A stretch of 64,000 bases of DNA from Bdellovibrio sp. CG22_combo_CG10-13_8_21_14_all_39_27 (GTDB lineage Bacteria; Bdellovibrionota; Bacteriovoracia; Bacteriovoracales; Bacteriovoracaceae), in the NCBI GenBank assembly GCA_002786715.1, contig PCTW01000034.1, positions 71,835 to 135,834 on the forward strand, read 5' to 3'. The translations under genes were made by a program, and so were the position numbers. Under the pieces are notes generated by a model. It was not told where the DNA came from, searched no databases, and was given only the letters and a program-made list of their open reading frames with translations. How positions within the stretch are numbered: position 1 is the stretch's first letter; each line of letters opens with the position of its first letter. Below, piece by piece: positions 43,983-51,287 of this stretch.

Positions 43983-44462
43983 GTGATGATGATCAACAAC
44001 AACTCCAATAATTTCAAGCACTTCCTAAATAAAAAGGTTCTCGCTATCGACTATGGAACAAAAAATGTCGGTACTGCTCTTTTTCAACCAGGGCATGAGC
44101 CTTTTCCTCTGGAACATCTTCTCGTTTTTAACAAAGGTAGAGAGACTTTGCTGCAAGAACTTTGCGCTCTTATCGAAGATGAATTTATTGAAGTTGTTGT
44201 TGTGGGTCTTCCTCATCATAAGGATGGCAATCGCTCTGCAATGACAGAAGAAGTAGATCAGTTTGCTCATGAACTGAGTGCAAAAAATCCCAGTATTCCC
44301 TTTTATTTTCAAGATGAAACACTTTCAAGCACTGAAGCTCATTCTAGAATGAAGAACTCTCCTAAATACAACTTTAAACTCGATATGAGCCGAGTCGATC
44401 TTGTGGCAGCAACAATAATTCTAGAGGACTTCATCAATGGTGAAACGCCTTGCCCCATCTAA
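43983..44462 (+). CDS. ruvX: RuvX/YqgF-family RNase H-fold nuclease
   Basis: About 159 residues. It has KVLAIDYGTKNVGTALF (metal Asp in strand 1), VVVGLPHHKDG, FQDETLSSTEA and RVDLVAATIIL, the acidic set of the YqgF family. It acts as putative Holliday-junction resolvase and in 16S rRNA 5'-end processing. Starts GTG 43983, ATG 43986 and ATG 43989 are consecutive and none has a Shine-Dalgarno. It precedes mltG by 51 bp. Confidence 0.93.
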   Translation: MMMINNNSNNFKHFLNKKVLAIDYGTKNVGTALFQPGHEPFPLEHLLVFNKGRETLLQELCALIEDEFIEVVVVGLPHHKDGNRSAMTEEVDQFAHELSAKNPSIPFYFQDETLSSTEAHSRMKNSPKYNFKLDMSRVDLVAATIILEDFINGETPCPI

Positions 44463-44513
44463 GTCCTAACGCTTATTCTATTAGCCTGTATTAACCCGTA
44501 ACAGGAAATTTCA

Positions 44514-45569
44514 ATGACACGCTATTGGTGGGTTTTTCTTTTAGCTGCCCCTCTCTTCGCAATTTTATTGGCTGGGGTCAAAGTTTATTACTCCATTCAA
44601 ATTTGGGAGTACCAAGGACCAGAAGTGGTTTTTGAAGTTCGACCCGGGGAAGGCTTTTCTTCCATCAATTCTCGACTGGCCAATCAAGATCTCATTTCGA
44701 GTGCAAAACTTTTTTATCGTTATGCCCAGATTAATAATCTCACAACAAAATTCAAAGCGGGACAATATCAAATCACTCCAGGGACGAACATGATCAAAAT
44801 GTTTGACCTGCTCATTTCAGGTAAGGCCATTACTGTTGATGTCACCATACCTGAAGGAAAAAATTTATTTGAGATTGCGGAGATTGTCTCAAAGACGGGA
44901 GCTTGCTCAAAGGAAGATTTTATTAAAAAGGCGACCGACCCAACTTTCGTAAAGTCCCTAGGTATAAATGCTGAAAGGATCGAAGGATATCTTTACCCTG
45001 AAACTTATAAACTCAATCCCAATACTCCTGCAGAAAATTTGATAAAGTCCATGCTTTCGGTTTTTAAAAACAAAACACAAGGGCTTAACCTCGATCAAAA
45101 CCCAATTGGACTTACGCCTCACCAAGTTATTATTTTGGCTTCCATTGTCGAAAAAGAAACGGGAGCAAAATCGGAGAGACCAAAAATTGCAGGAGTCTTC
45201 ATTAATCGATTAAAAAAGAAGATGAGACTCCAATCAGATCCAACGACAATTTATGGAATTTGGGAGGAATACAATGGAAATCTTCGGAAGAAGGATCTTC
45301 TTGAATACACGCCTTATAACACTTATAAAATAGCAGGGCTTCCAAAGGGGCCAATATCAAATCCTGGAAGAGAATCTATTAAAGCGGTCCTTGAGCCAGA
45401 GGTTCATAAATATCTTTATTTTGTTTCTCAAAATGATGGCACCCATATTTTTTCTGAAACCTATTCGAAACACAATGAAGCGGTAAACACCTATCAGAAA
45501 AATTCTCGCAATCGCCAAGGCAAGAGCTGGCGAGACTTAAATAAAAAATCAAATGAGGCCAACCCATGA
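44514..45569 (+). CDS. mltG: Endolytic murein transglycosylase MltG
   Basis: 351 residues. A single N-terminal membrane helix (about 5-26) is followed by a LysM-like region and the YceG/MltG catalytic domain. Visible are EGYLYPETYKL, the catalytic Glu in ILASIVEKE, RLQSDPTTIYG, YNTYKIAGLPKGPISNPG and YLYFV. It cuts nascent peptidoglycan strands in the periplasm and sets glycan length. AGGAA precedes the ATG. It overlaps ytfJ by 4 bp. Confidence 0.96.
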   Translation: MTRYWWVFLLAAPLFAILLAGVKVYYSIQIWEYQGPEVVFEVRPGEGFSSINSRLANQDLISSAKLFYRYAQINNLTTKFKAGQYQITPGTNMIKMFDLLISGKAITVDVTIPEGKNLFEIAEIVSKTGACSKEDFIKKATDPTFVKSLGINAERIEGYLYPETYKLNPNTPAENLIKSMLSVFKNKTQGLNLDQNPIGLTPHQVIILASIVEKETGAKSERPKIAGVFINRLKKKMRLQSDPTTIYGIWEEYNGNLRKKDLLEYTPYNTYKIAGLPKGPISNPGRESIKAVLEPEVHKYLYFVSQNDGTHIFSETYSKHNEAVNTYQKNSRNRQGKSWRDLNKKSNEANP

Positions 45570-46084
45570 AATTCCTACTTCCTTTACTTTTAATTTTATC
45601 TCAATCTTCATTCGCAACTGACTGGGTCGATGGTCAGAAACCTCAGGTGATTAAGCTCGAAGGTAAAGAGGGAGCAAAGCTGGATGGATCAGCTTGGAGT
45701 TCTGATGAGAGTCTCGGAAAAGTAACTATGATTTTTTATGTCGATCCCGATGTGAAAGATAAGAACGATAAACTAGGTGATGCTTTATCTGCAAAAAAAT
45801 ACTCAAAAGATAAAATCAGCTATTTTGGGATTATCAACATGGCCGCCACTTGGATGCCTAATTTTATTTTGAATGAAGCTCTCAAGCAAAAACAAAAAAA
45901 ATATACTGATACTGTTTACGTCAAAGACTTCACTAAAAAGTTGGTAAAAGAATGGTCACTGCCCGATGATGAAAACAATGTTTTACTCTTTGATCGCGAA
46001 GGAAAATTGCTTTGGCACAAGTTCGGACTCGTAGAAGAATCTGAAATCCCTCAAATTCTTGAACTGATCGAAAAGAATTTCTAA
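45566..46084 (+). CDS. YtfJ-family periplasmic protein
   Basis: 172 residues with a signal peptide (hydrophobic 3-13, cleavage near FAT-DW). It has a thioredoxin-like fold without cysteines: VTMIFYVDPD, ISYFGIINMAATWMPNFI, TVYVKDF and NNVLLFDREGKLLW. These fit the YtfJ/DUF-type family of unknown role. It is coupled to mltG through ATGA. It ends 6 bp before the convergent flavin reductase gene. Confidence 0.82.
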   Translation: MKFLLPLLLILSQSSFATDWVDGQKPQVIKLEGKEGAKLDGSAWSSDESLGKVTMIFYVDPDVKDKNDKLGDALSAKKYSKDKISYFGIINMAATWMPNFILNEALKQKQKKYTDTVYVKDFTKKLVKEWSLPDDENNVLLFDREGKLLWHKFGLVEESEIPQILELIEKNF

Positions 46085-46090
46085 GTGTGC

Positions 46091-46567
46091 TTAGTAGTCG
46101 AGGCCCGATTTTCTGATATGAACTTTGGGTTTAGCTTCTTGATTATTGATCGTGCTACCGATGACTTCTGCAACGACAACTTCATGATCTCCCGGTTTTG
46201 AAATCGAAACAAATTTACAATCAATCGCAGACTTTGCTCCGTTTATAACCAGACCGCCATTTGATGTCGTCGTGTGTTCAATTTGATTAAAGGGAGATTG
46301 TCCCGGAGCATAGCCACTCCAGAAATGGCGAAGATACTGCGATTCATGTTCCCCGACAATATTGATGGTAAAAACGCTACCAGATTTAATCGCTTCATAA
46401 CCAGGACGATCGCTCTTGATCGTAAACGAAACAAGCAGAGGCTTGAATGAAACTTGCTGAACCCAACTCGCCAGATAACCGTCCTTTTGCCCATTGTGAT
46501 CAACTGCCACAATAAAGAGTCCAGAGGGAATGTGACCTACGGCCACAGGTATATCAGTGTTATTCAT
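46091..46567 (-). CDS. Flavin reductase-like FMN-binding protein
   Basis: 158 residues of the flavin-reductase-like split barrel: VGHIPSGLFIVAVDHNGQ, SWVQQVSFKPLLVSFTIK and FTINIVGEHES bind FMN. Such proteins supply reduced flavin to monooxygenases or act as small reductases. AAGGAG lies exactly 5 nt before the ATG. No partner oxygenase is adjacent; the Rieske enzyme at 1.3 kb and the LuxC cluster are distant, so no link is claimed. Confidence 0.85.
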   Translation of the reverse strand: MNNTDIPVAVGHIPSGLFIVAVDHNGQKDGYLASWVQQVSFKPLLVSFTIKSDRPGYEAIKSGSVFTINIVGEHESQYLRHFWSGYAPGQSPFNQIEHTTTSNGGLVINGAKSAIDCKFVSISKPGDHEVVVAEVIGSTINNQEAKPKVHIRKSGLDY

Positions 46568-46797
46568 AAAAGCTCCTTCATTTTTAATCTCAACCTACTT
46601 TAGAGAGGACACTCAGCGATTGTCAATTCACTAAGAAAGACAATGACTTAGACGGCTAAAGTCATCAGGCTAATATGCCGATAAGAAGGGCTCTCTACTC
46701 GGGTATCCAAGGGGCAACATTTTCTTAGAAGTTTTGCCCATCGATCTCGGGTTAGAATATTTATTGATACTGCTAAAGATATCGAATGGAGGAACTA

Positions 46798-47169
46798 ATG
46801 GATAAATCAACACTAGAGGAACTCAAGAAAAACCTCTTAAGCATGAAGGCCCAAATCTTAAACAGTGGGGTCATGCAATCAACAGATGATTTGGAAGTCT
46901 CTTCAGATGATCTTGCTGATGAAGCAGATTTGGCATCAAATGTTATTAATCAAGAAGTTTCTTTTCATATAAGACATCGTGAAATGCAAAAACTACGCAT
47001 GATCGACGATGCCCTCTATCGTATGGAACAAGGTCAATATGGCCATTGTGAAGAATGCGATGAATTTATTGGTAAGAAAAGGTTATTGATTCAACCTTGG
47101 ACCACTCTCTGTATCACCCACGCGGAAGAACAAGAGCGGCAAGGACAAAAATTTTCAAAAGGCGCATAA
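46798..47169 (+). CDS. DksA/TraR-type zinc-finger protein with a CCCH finger
   Basis: 123 residues from the ATG at 46798 (GGAGG 5 nt upstream; an ATG at 46786 overlaps that site and is rejected). A coiled coil with D41-x2-D44-x-A46 matches the DxxDxA tip of DksA, which enters the RNA-polymerase secondary channel. The finger is C84-x2-C87-x17-C105-x2-H108, with His replacing the fourth Cys of DksA. It likely modulates transcription initiation, perhaps with ppGpp. A strong intrinsic terminator follows. Confidence 0.9.
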   Translation: MDKSTLEELKKNLLSMKAQILNSGVMQSTDDLEVSSDDLADEADLASNVINQEVSFHIRHREMQKLRMIDDALYRMEQGQYGHCEECDEFIGKKRLLIQPWTTLCITHAEEQERQGQKFSKGA

Positions 47170-47175
47170 AAAAAA

Positions 47176-47202
47176 GCCCCTCTTTAAAGAGGGGCTTTTT
47201 TT
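47176..47202. terminator. Bidirectional intrinsic terminator
   Basis: A perfect 20-nt palindrome GCCCCTCTTT/AAAGAGGGGC (47176-47195) is flanked by runs of A on the left and T on the right. It can stop both the DksA-like transcript and the convergent small gene. It is the only textbook intrinsic terminator seen in the window. Confidence 0.95.
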
Positions 47203-47407
47203 AGAATTGATTTAGGTGATCTAGTTTAATTTTCTTTGTTCGCGAGCTTTTCATCACTAGCTTTTGAACTTCTTGCTTTAGTGGATTCCACTGCCGCTTC
47301 ACCTTGTACTCAGTCACTTTGATTTCTGCTGCTTGCACTAGCAGAGTCAGTGCGATTCCGGCCACAAATAGTGCCAGTGAAATAATCTTACGGTTAGTGT
47401 TGTTCAT
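47201..47407 (-). CDS. Small secreted basic protein, unknown function
   Basis: 68 residues. The ATG at 47407 is preceded by GAGGAGG with a 5-nt spacer. A signal peptide (hydrophobic 8-24, cleavage near QAA-EI) leaves a short mature peptide of about 40 residues rich in Lys/Arg/Gln (YKVKRQWNPLKQEVQKLV). No family is recognised. The strong ribosome site and the dedicated terminator argue that it is real. Confidence 0.75.
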   Translation of the reverse strand: MNNTNRKIISLALFVAGIALTLLVQAAEIKVTEYKVKRQWNPLKQEVQKLVMKSSRTKKIKLDHLNQF

Positions 47408-47640
47408 AAAATCCTCCTCATTACCTCTACTCTCTTGAAAACATCCTGATTTCTTCCTAAGAGTAACCACATCAGAGTCAGCATCCTTGCCGTCTCTATA
47501 CTTGAGTAAAAAGCAAGGTCCTTGCCAAAGTTGAGAACACTATTTCAAGGACTTGGGCAAAGCCCTTTTGTGACCAGTGGCATTTTGCCCCAAATCATCT
47601 TCACATAAGACACCACCTCATCAAACAACTTAAACAAAAA

Positions 47641-47670
47641 TTGGCCATTAACTCTTCTGTTTGATATTTT
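47641..47670 (+). promoter_or_regulatory. Predicted promoter of the Fur/Zur-family gene
   Basis: TTGGCC (47641-47646), an 18-nt spacer and TATTTT (47665-47670). The palindromic operator begins directly at the end of the -10, as at zrgA. The preceding spacer from 47408 shows nothing else. Confidence 0.45.
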
Positions 47671-47690
47671 TGCAAAGGAGTCGCAAAAAT
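47666..47690. promoter_or_regulatory. Candidate Zur operator at the regulator's own gene
   Basis: Perfect 8-bp arms ATTTTTGC (47666-47673) and GCAAAAAT (47683-47690) flank a 9-bp centre that contains the Shine-Dalgarno. The core 19-mer 47669-47687 (TTTGCAAAGGAGTCGCAAA) matches the zrgA palindrome at 16 of 19 positions. This suggests autoregulation. Confidence 0.7.
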
Positions 47691-48113
47691 ATGAGAGCAA
47701 AGACTGATTGGAAAAATAAATTAAAAGAATTAGGACTGAGTGTTACAAGCGCTCGTTTATCTATTCTTCAATGGCTTGAAAAATATCATGGTCCTTTTAG
47801 TGTTGAGGAACTTTTCGAGAAAATTCCCGGAACTTATGACAAAGCGACTTTTTATAGAAATCTTAACTCATTAGCAGAAATTAATATCATTAAGGAAGTT
47901 CAGCTTGGAGAAGGCTTCTCACGCTATGAGCTTAATCACCATGAAAATCATCATCACCATCATATTATTTGTCGAATTTGCAAAAAAATTGAAAGCCTAG
48001 AAATGTGTTTTATTGAAGAGTTTTCAAAAACGATTAAGAAGTTGGGATTTGTTAATATTTCACATCAATTAGAATTTACAGGAACATGTCAAAAATGTTC
48101 AAAAGGAATATAA
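47691..48113 (+). CDS. Fur-family metal regulator, probably Zur
   Basis: 140 residues from the ATG at 47691, with AAGGAG 10 nt upstream. The winged-helix part (LGLSVTSARLSILQWLEKYHGPFSVEELF...DKATFYRNLNSL) is followed by a metal-binding domain with H83/H84, a run of five His (87-91), CRIC (94-97) and CQKC (133-136). The two CxxC pairs hold structural zinc and the His-rich part is the sensory site. Position at the head of a ZrgA/ABC cluster and the shared operator point to zinc sensing (Zur) rather than iron. Confidence 0.88.
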   Translation: MRAKTDWKNKLKELGLSVTSARLSILQWLEKYHGPFSVEELFEKIPGTYDKATFYRNLNSLAEINIIKEVQLGEGFSRYELNHHENHHHHHIICRICKKIESLEMCFIEEFSKTIKKLGFVNISHQLEFTGTCQKCSKGI

Positions 48114-48114
48114 A

Positions 48115-48537
48115 ATGAAACGCATATCTATTCTTTCTCTCGCTTTCCTTCTTTTAAGTGGATCACTCATGGCCAAAGAAACGAAATGGCCAGAACTTAG
48201 AAGTAAGAAAGACGCAAAAGCTAAGACCACATCTAAAGCAACTAAAAATCCTTTCGACGGTAAGAAAATTTCGATAAAAGGTTTTTTGCTTCCTCTTGAT
48301 TTCGAAGCGAAGAAGATTTCCGAATTTCTCCTTCTACCTTATGTCCCAAGCTGCATGCACGTCCCGCCTCCCCCAGCTGATCAAGTGATTTTTGTTAAAA
48401 TGAAAAATACTACAAAAATTGAACCGACTTATTATCCAGTCCTTGTTGAAGGAACTCTCAAATCAGCTTCAGCAAGTTTCGAAATGTTGGAATCTGGATG
48501 GGAGATGACTGGAGAAAGCGTAAAAGAAGTAAAATGA
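48115..48537 (+). CDS. DUF3299 periplasmic protein of a zinc-uptake cluster
   Basis: 140 residues with a signal peptide (hydrophobic 5-18, cleavage near LMA-KE). The family hallmark is LLPYVPSCMHVPPPPADQ, preceded by ISIKGFLLPLDFE. DUF3299 proteins often neighbour FtsX-like ABC transporters and DUF2796 in zinc-regulated clusters such as zrg of Vibrio. The Cys and His of the motif could bind metal. It starts 1 bp after the regulator's stop and overlaps the ATPase gene by 4 bp. Confidence 0.85.
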   Translation: MKRISILSLAFLLLSGSLMAKETKWPELRSKKDAKAKTTSKATKNPFDGKKISIKGFLLPLDFEAKKISEFLLLPYVPSCMHVPPPPADQVIFVKMKNTTKIEPTYYPVLVEGTLKSASASFEMLESGWEMTGESVKEVK

Positions 48538-49199
48538 GTGCTATTCAATTAAATCATTTAAAATTTCATTACACGCAAGGACCACTGGTTCTCGATATAC
48601 CTGAACTTAAAATTGAACAGTCGGAGAAGGTTTTTATTCACGGACCTTCTGGAACAGGTAAAAGTACCTTTCTTAACCTAGTGAGTGGAATTCTAAGCCC
48701 TAGCCAGGGTGACTTATTAGTACTGAACCAAAACTTGGCCAATCTTTCGGCCGGTGCTCGCGATCAATTCAGAGGGAAAAATATTGGCTATATTTTTCAG
48801 AGCTTCAACTTGATTCCTTATCTCACCATTAAAGATAATATTCTTTTAGGTCAGCATTTTAGGAAAAGTGACTTTAACATTGAACATAGAGCCGATCAGT
48901 TGGCGAAAGATCTCAATATTTCCGCTCACTATAATAAAAAGGCAACTCAGCTCAGCCTTGGCCAGCAACAGAGAGTCGCTTGCGCCCGTGCTTTAATTCA
49001 AAAGCCTCAACTCGTTATAGCTGATGAACCAACTTCTTCTCTCGATGATAAGAATACTATTGAATTTATGAATCTTTTAATAAAAGAGTGGGAAGAACTC
49101 AAGTTTACACTTGTCTTTGTCAGTCATGATTTAACGCTTGCTCGCTATTTTGACAGAACCATCGCTCTTGAAGAAATAAATAAGGTCGTCAGTATATGA
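48534..49199 (+). CDS. ABC transporter ATP-binding protein (LolD/MacB-type), zinc cluster
   Basis: 221 residues from the ATG at 48534. It has Walker A GPSGTGKST, the Q-loop FQSFNL, signature LSLGQQQRVACARAL, Walker B LVIADEPTSSLDD and the switch His in VFVSHD. This is the ATPase type that pairs with FtsX/MacB permeases rather than with classic solute importers. It overlaps the DUF3299 gene and the permease gene by 4 bp each. Confidence 0.95.
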   Translation: MSAIQLNHLKFHYTQGPLVLDIPELKIEQSEKVFIHGPSGTGKSTFLNLVSGILSPSQGDLLVLNQNLANLSAGARDQFRGKNIGYIFQSFNLIPYLTIKDNILLGQHFRKSDFNIEHRADQLAKDLNISAHYNKKATQLSLGQQQRVACARALIQKPQLVIADEPTSSLDDKNTIEFMNLLIKEWEELKFTLVFVSHDLTLARYFDRTIALEEINKVVSI

Positions 49200-50446
49200 T
49201 ATCCCTCATTTTAAAATCATTTCGTCATCGCTGGGTCACTTCGATGGTATGCCTACTTTCGATTGCCTTGTCGACCGGACTTTTTTTAGGGATTCAACAA
49301 ATTCGTAATAGTGCTCGTGAAAGTTTTACTGATGCTGTTAGTAAAGCCGATCTTTTAGTGGGTGCTAGAGGTGGAAGCCTTCCCCTACTTCTTTATAGTA
49401 TTTTTCATTTAGGACAACCTATCAATAATATTTCCTATTCAACTTTCGAAGATATTGAAAAGCATCCGGCTATAAGTTGGGCCATTCCTTACTCTCTCGG
49501 TGATTCTTATCATGGTCACAGGGTTGTCGGAACAAGTAATGCCCTTTTTGAGCACTATCATTTCAGAGGCGATAATAAAATTTCATTAAAAGCGGGAAAC
49601 TATTTTTCTCGACCGGATGAAGTTGTGATAGGAAGTGTTGTCGCGAAAAAGCAAAAACTCAAAGTGGGTGATCCGATTATTCTCACTCACGGTGTTTCCA
49701 GTGAAGGAATTTTTCAACACGATCAAACACCTTTTAAAATTTCGGGAATTCTTAATTCAACTGCTACTCCTCTCGATAAGGCCCTCTTTATTACACTTCA
49801 AGGAATGGAGCTTTTACATGAGGGTTGGGAATCTGGAGTGCCTCCAGAAGAGCAGACTCAACTTTCAGAAGAAGAAATGAATCGCTTAAGACCTAATCAA
49901 ATCACTTCTTTCTTGATTGGCTTAAAATCTCGAATGATGGTCTTGCGTTTTAAAGGAATGATTGATCAATATAAAAATGAACCATTGACCGCGACCATTC
50001 CCGCTCTAGGACTTCAAGAGCTCTGGAATACTGTTGGTTATGTGGAGAGCGCTCTTTCACTTATTTCTCTTTGTGTCCTAGCCGTTGGTTTAATGGGAAT
50101 CTTTATTGCTCTTTACTCATCCCTCCAAGAGCGCAGACGAGAAATGGCCCTCTTCAGAGCAGTAGGGGCTGGGACCTTTCACATCTTTTTAATGTTGATT
50201 GGTGAAGCTTTTTTTCTGGTATTCATGGGATTGATTTTTGGACTAGCCTTAAACTATTTAGCTCTCTACCTCATTAATACTTGGTTTATTGATGAGTTCT
50301 CGCTCTTTTTAAGCCTCAAGGCGCCAGGGACAAGTGAATTTATCTTTATTGGATCAACGCTTATTAGTGGAGTTTTGGCCGGAACGATTCCTGCAATCAA
50401 AGCTTATCGCCAATCTCTACAAGATGGACTTACAGTTCAATTATAA
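49196..50446 (+). CDS. FtsX/MacB-like ABC permease, zinc cluster
   Basis: 416 residues. One N-terminal membrane helix (about 15-33) is followed by a large periplasmic domain (about 40-270, including YHGHRVVG and EHYHFRGD His-rich stretches) and three C-terminal helices (about 278-300, 325-355 and 380-400), the FtsX fold. With the ATPase it probably works on a periplasmic or outer-membrane zinc carrier rather than moving zinc itself (inference). It overlaps the convergent zrgA gene by 17 bp. Confidence 0.9.
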   Translation: MISLILKSFRHRWVTSMVCLLSIALSTGLFLGIQQIRNSARESFTDAVSKADLLVGARGGSLPLLLYSIFHLGQPINNISYSTFEDIEKHPAISWAIPYSLGDSYHGHRVVGTSNALFEHYHFRGDNKISLKAGNYFSRPDEVVIGSVVAKKQKLKVGDPIILTHGVSSEGIFQHDQTPFKISGILNSTATPLDKALFITLQGMELLHEGWESGVPPEEQTQLSEEEMNRLRPNQITSFLIGLKSRMMVLRFKGMIDQYKNEPLTATIPALGLQELWNTVGYVESALSLISLCVLAVGLMGIFIALYSSLQERRREMALFRAVGAGTFHIFLMLIGEAFFLVFMGLIFGLALNYLALYLINTWFIDEFSLFLSLKAPGTSEFIFIGSTLISGVLAGTIPAIKAYRQSLQDGLTVQL

Positions 50447-50936
50447 TTTTTTGTTTTTTCTTAACAGAACCTGTTTTAGTTTTTGAATTTGGACCCAAGA
50501 AATCAAAATGTGCTTCTTCGATTGAAGACGAATAAGCATTTGGATCAATAGTTATTTTTCCTTTGATCACAGCTGCACAAGTAAATGTCATTTCTGCTTT
50601 CACTTCGAGGTGTGAACCACCACTACCTTCTAATGACCATTTTCCATCTTTAGTTTGGCAATTTTCGATTCCTGGAAAATCAATAAATGTTTTATATTGA
50701 TTTAGCCATTTATTCTGAGCAATCTGGACTTTTTCCTTTTCTTCCTTAGATTCAATTTTTTTCTCAAATCCCAAAACGGATTGTGCTGGAGATTCCATCA
50801 TTATTAACATTTCTTTATTATCGACTGTGATATCAAAATCTACTTTGCCATGCTCATGAGCCTTGTGATTCTCCATGGCAAGAGCAAATGCTGGTAACAA
50901 CAATAAAAGCAGTGGTATTATTTTTTTGCAATTCAT
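50430..50936 (-). CDS. ZrgA-like (DUF2796) periplasmic zinc-binding protein
   Basis: 168 residues from the ATG at 50936. It has a signal peptide (hydrophobic 7-19, cleavage near ALA-ME) and a His-rich start (ENHKAHEHGK), then VDFDITVDNKEMLIMMESPA with VLGFEK, the DUF2796 pattern of Vibrio ZrgA. It should capture zinc in the periplasm for the ABC system encoded convergently. No Shine-Dalgarno is present; TATTAT ends 6 nt before the ATG, and a palindromic operator covers the start codon. Confidence 0.88.
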   Translation of the reverse strand: MNCKKIIPLLLLLLPAFALAMENHKAHEHGKVDFDITVDNKEMLIMMESPAQSVLGFEKKIESKEEKEKVQIAQNKWLNQYKTFIDFPGIENCQTKDGKWSLEGSGGSHLEVKAEMTFTCAAVIKGKITIDPNAYSSSIEEAHFDFLGPNSKTKTGSVKKKQKIIIEL

Positions 50937-50943
50937 TTGCAAA
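50925..50943. promoter_or_regulatory. Candidate Zur operator over the zrgA start codon
   Basis: Read on the minus strand the 19-mer is TTTGCAA-ATGAA-TTGCAAA, a perfect 7-bp palindrome with a 5-bp centre. It has the same length and nearly the same sequence as the site at the regulator gene, and begins at the last base of the -10. Confidence 0.72.
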
Positions 50944-50971
50944 TAATAAGAAATAATCAAATGATTGGCAA
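50943..50971 (-). promoter_or_regulatory. Promoter of zrgA, leaderless type
   Basis: On the minus strand: TTGCCA (50971-50966), a 17-nt spacer and TATTAT (50948-50943). The ATG begins 7 nt further, at the expected transcription start. Confidence 0.65.
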
Positions 50972-51009
50972 AGGATTTCGAATAAATTGATTAAAAATCA
51001 GACAACTCT

Positions 51010-51038
51010 ATAGGAGACTGTATAAAACAGTCTCCTAT
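51010..51038. repeat. Perfect 12-bp inverted repeat
   Basis: ATAGGAGACTGT (51010-51021), loop ATAAA, ACAGTCTCCTAT (51027-51038). No T-run follows on either strand, so it is not a normal intrinsic terminator. It lies between divergent genes and may be an operator or a small-RNA stem. Confidence 0.8.
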
Positions 51039-51142
51039 ATTCAACTTCAAGTTATCGTAATTACATAGATACCAACTCTCAGATTTCTATCAAAATTGAT
51101 CAAACTTTGGACAACTATCTAAAGCCTAACACACGAGAGTCA

Positions 51143-51287
51143 TTGACCTTTAGGCCAAATCCCCAATTTTAATAGAGGCCGTTTGGCCCAATCGTTGCAC
51201 TTAAGTATCCAGAGACCGGGTAACTATCACTCCGGTACTTGTGGCGTTTTTCAAATTAGGGCAAAACACTTTTGGGGTAACGAGCTT
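51143..51287 (+). ncRNA. Candidate structured 5' leader of the protease gene
   Basis: TTGACC (51143-51148) with an AT-rich ATTTTA 17 nt on could start a leader of about 110 nt. It contains GGCCAAA (51153-51159)/TTTGGCC (51182-51188), and a nested stem AAGTA...ACCGG with loop GTAACTATCACT closed by CCGGT-ACTT (51203-51241). I cannot match it to a known riboswitch consensus. Confidence 0.35.

Larger units (their letters stand above)
50937..51287. other. Intergenic region between zrgA and the subtilisin-like protease
   Basis: About 350 bp without a gene. It holds the zrgA promoter and operator, a perfect 12-bp hairpin (51010-51038), an AT-rich stretch, and then a promoter-like TTGACC (51143-51148) followed by a structured protease leader. 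Confidence 0.7.

Noticed and set aside
51010-51038. Intrinsic terminator
   Set aside because: The stem is strong but no T-run follows on either strand, and it lies between divergent genes.
51183-51287. Protease starting at 51183, or a c-di-GMP (GEMM) riboswitch in this leader
   Set aside because: The extended N-terminus hides the signal peptide and has no ribosome site. The leader lacks the conserved GEMM core sequences.
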